In this document: positions 24,016 to 24,855 of the stretch, piece by piece
Numbering within the stretch: the first letter of the stretch is position 1
Layout: each line of letters opens with the position of its first letter
Assembly: GCA_035760965.1 (NCBI GenBank)
Contig: DASTRY010000058.1
Span: forward strand, 1 to 24,855
Direction: 5' to 3'
DNA from: JADGHX01 sp035760965
Lineage (GTDB): Bacteria; Pseudomonadota; Gammaproteobacteria; Steroidobacterales; Steroidobacteraceae
Length of the DNA stretch: 24,855 bases
Translations under genes and position numbers: made by a program
The notes under the pieces: model-generated
What the model was told of the DNA's origin: nothing
Seen by the model: only the letters and a program-made list of their open reading frames with translations
The model's database searches: none

Positions 24016-24855
24016 ATGATCCTTCCCGACGGCACACGGATGTTTCGTGAGGCGTCGGAGGCGCCGGCGGCGGTGCGTGCGCAGCTCGCGCGCAATCGGG
24101 CATCGATCGCCGAGGCAGCCGAGATGCTGCGCACGCTGGCTCCCCGCGCGGTGGTGACGTGCGCGCGCGGCAGCTCCGATCACGCGGCGACGTTCGCAAA
24201 ATATCTGATCGAGACGCGGGTCGGTGTGCTGACGTCGTCTGCGGCGCCGTCGGTCAGCTCCGTGTACGCGGCGAAGGCGGATCTCGAGGGCGCCTTGTTT
24301 CTCGCGATCTCGCAGTCCGGTGCGAGCCCCGATCTCATCGCTGCGGCCGCGGCGGCGAAGGCGGCCGGTGCGCGCGTGATTGCGCTGGTGAATGCGGAGG
24401 CGTCGCCGCTCGCGCATACGGCCCACGTCACCATTCCGCTGTGCGCGGGGCCGGAGAAGAGTGTCGCAGCCACGAAGTCGTACCTCGCCTCGCTGGCCGC
24501 GATCGTGCATCTCGTGGGCGCGTGGACGCGCGACACGGAATTGCTGGATGCGCTTGCCGCCGCACCCGCGCTGCTCGAGCGCGCATGGGCGCTCGACTGG
24601 AGCGCAGCCGCCGCGGCGCTGCAGCCCGTGAGCGGTCTGTACGTCGTCGGCCGCGGGCTCGGCCTCGGCGCCGCGCAGGAAGCCGCATTGAAGCTCAAGG
24701 AGACGTGCGGATTGCACGCCGAGGCGTTCAGCTCCGCCGAGCTGCGCCACGGGCCGATGGCGCTCGTCGGCGCCGGCTTCCCGGTGCTGCTGTTCTCGCA
24801 GAACGACGAGACTCGCGCCGGCAACGAGGCGCTCGCCGTCGAGCTCGCGGAGCGC
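24016..24855 (+). CDS. nagB-II: SIS-type glucosamine-6-phosphate deaminase NagB-II (3' partial)
   Basis: Cytoplasmic enzyme predicted to convert glucosamine-6-phosphate to fructose-6-phosphate and ammonia, the last dedicated step of GlcNAc catabolism. 280 codons are in the window and the frame runs off the end; about 60 residues are missing compared with a usual length near 340. Two SIS sugar-phosphate domains are visible. The first has 'CARGSSDHAATFAKYL' at 49-64 and 'ISQSGASPD' at 98-106. The second has 'VVGRGLGLGAAQEAALKLKE' at 210-229 and 'EAFSSAELRHGPMAL' at 236-250. There is no N-terminal glutaminase domain, so this is not full GlmS. The ATG at 24016 lies 4 bp after the gntR stop, indicating an operon; ATG 24040 is an alternative start. 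A related SIS isomerase cannot be fully excluded. Confidence 0.88.
   Translation, partial: MILPDGTRMFREASEAPAAVRAQLARNRASIAEAAEMLRTLAPRAVVTCARGSSDHAATFAKYLIETRVGVLTSSAAPSVSSVYAAKADLEGALFLAISQSGASPDLIAAAAAAKAAGARVIALVNAEASPLAHTAHVTIPLCAGPEKSVAATKSYLASLAAIVHLVGAWTRDTELLDALAAAPALLERAWALDWSAAAAALQPVSGLYVVGRGLGLGAAQEAALKLKETCGLHAEAFSSAELRHGPMALVGAGFPVLLFSQNDETRAGNEALAVELAER

Noticed and set aside
24016..24855. GlmS (glutamine-fructose-6-phosphate aminotransferase)
   Set aside because: The frame begins shortly before the first SIS domain and the stop of gntR lies just upstream, so no glutaminase domain is present.

Overview
The window is a GC-rich, densely coding stretch of a bacterial chromosome. 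The left side carries the housekeeping order gmk-rpoZ-spoT-ridA-recG-ubiA, which is typical of Gammaproteobacteria. The right side has large TonB-dependent receptors with 'EVVVTG'-type TonB boxes, a TPR-sulfotransferase and a GlcNAc phosphotransferase locus, which fits a Xanthomonas-like or Steroidobacter-like lineage. That placement is inferred from gene content and order, because no rRNA or other phylogenetic marker was compared.

Layout. Positions 1-318 hold the 3' end of an unrecognised gene. Positions 330-7527 hold the plus-strand housekeeping block: guanylate kinase, RNA polymerase omega, bifunctional SpoT/Rel, RidA, RecG and UbiA. The gmk-rpoZ gap (about 425 bp) carries a degenerate tandem repeat of roughly 19 nt that begins inside the gmk stop codon. 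Positions 7738-10683 encode a first TonB-dependent receptor. It ends at a strong intrinsic terminator shared with a convergent LysR-type gene (10723-11646), which has an intact helix-turn-helix reading frame but no ordinary start codon in front of it.

Positions 11743-24855 look like an N-acetylglucosamine / chitin-oligosaccharide utilisation locus. A tightly packed minus-strand operon encodes an exported GH20 beta-N-acetylhexosaminidase, an EIIA-HPr-EI fusion and a NagE-like EIIC-EIIB permease with a second EIIB domain that has lost its cysteine. Beyond it lie a TPR-sulfotransferase (plus strand) and a second TonB-dependent receptor (minus strand), whose 3' ends overlap by 11 bp. Divergent from that receptor, a GntR/HutC-family regulator is followed by a SIS-type glucosamine-6-phosphate deaminase (NagB-II), which is cut off by the window end.

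Inferred working model: the receptor imports oligosaccharides across the outer membrane, the GH20 enzyme releases GlcNAc, the dedicated PTS phosphorylates and imports it, and NagB-II feeds it into glycolysis. NagA is expected just outside the window. The GntR-type protein probably controls the divergent promoter region, where ATTGG/AGTGG boxes spaced by 11 bp overlap both predicted promoters. I see no tRNA, rRNA, CRISPR array, insertion sequence or prophage.
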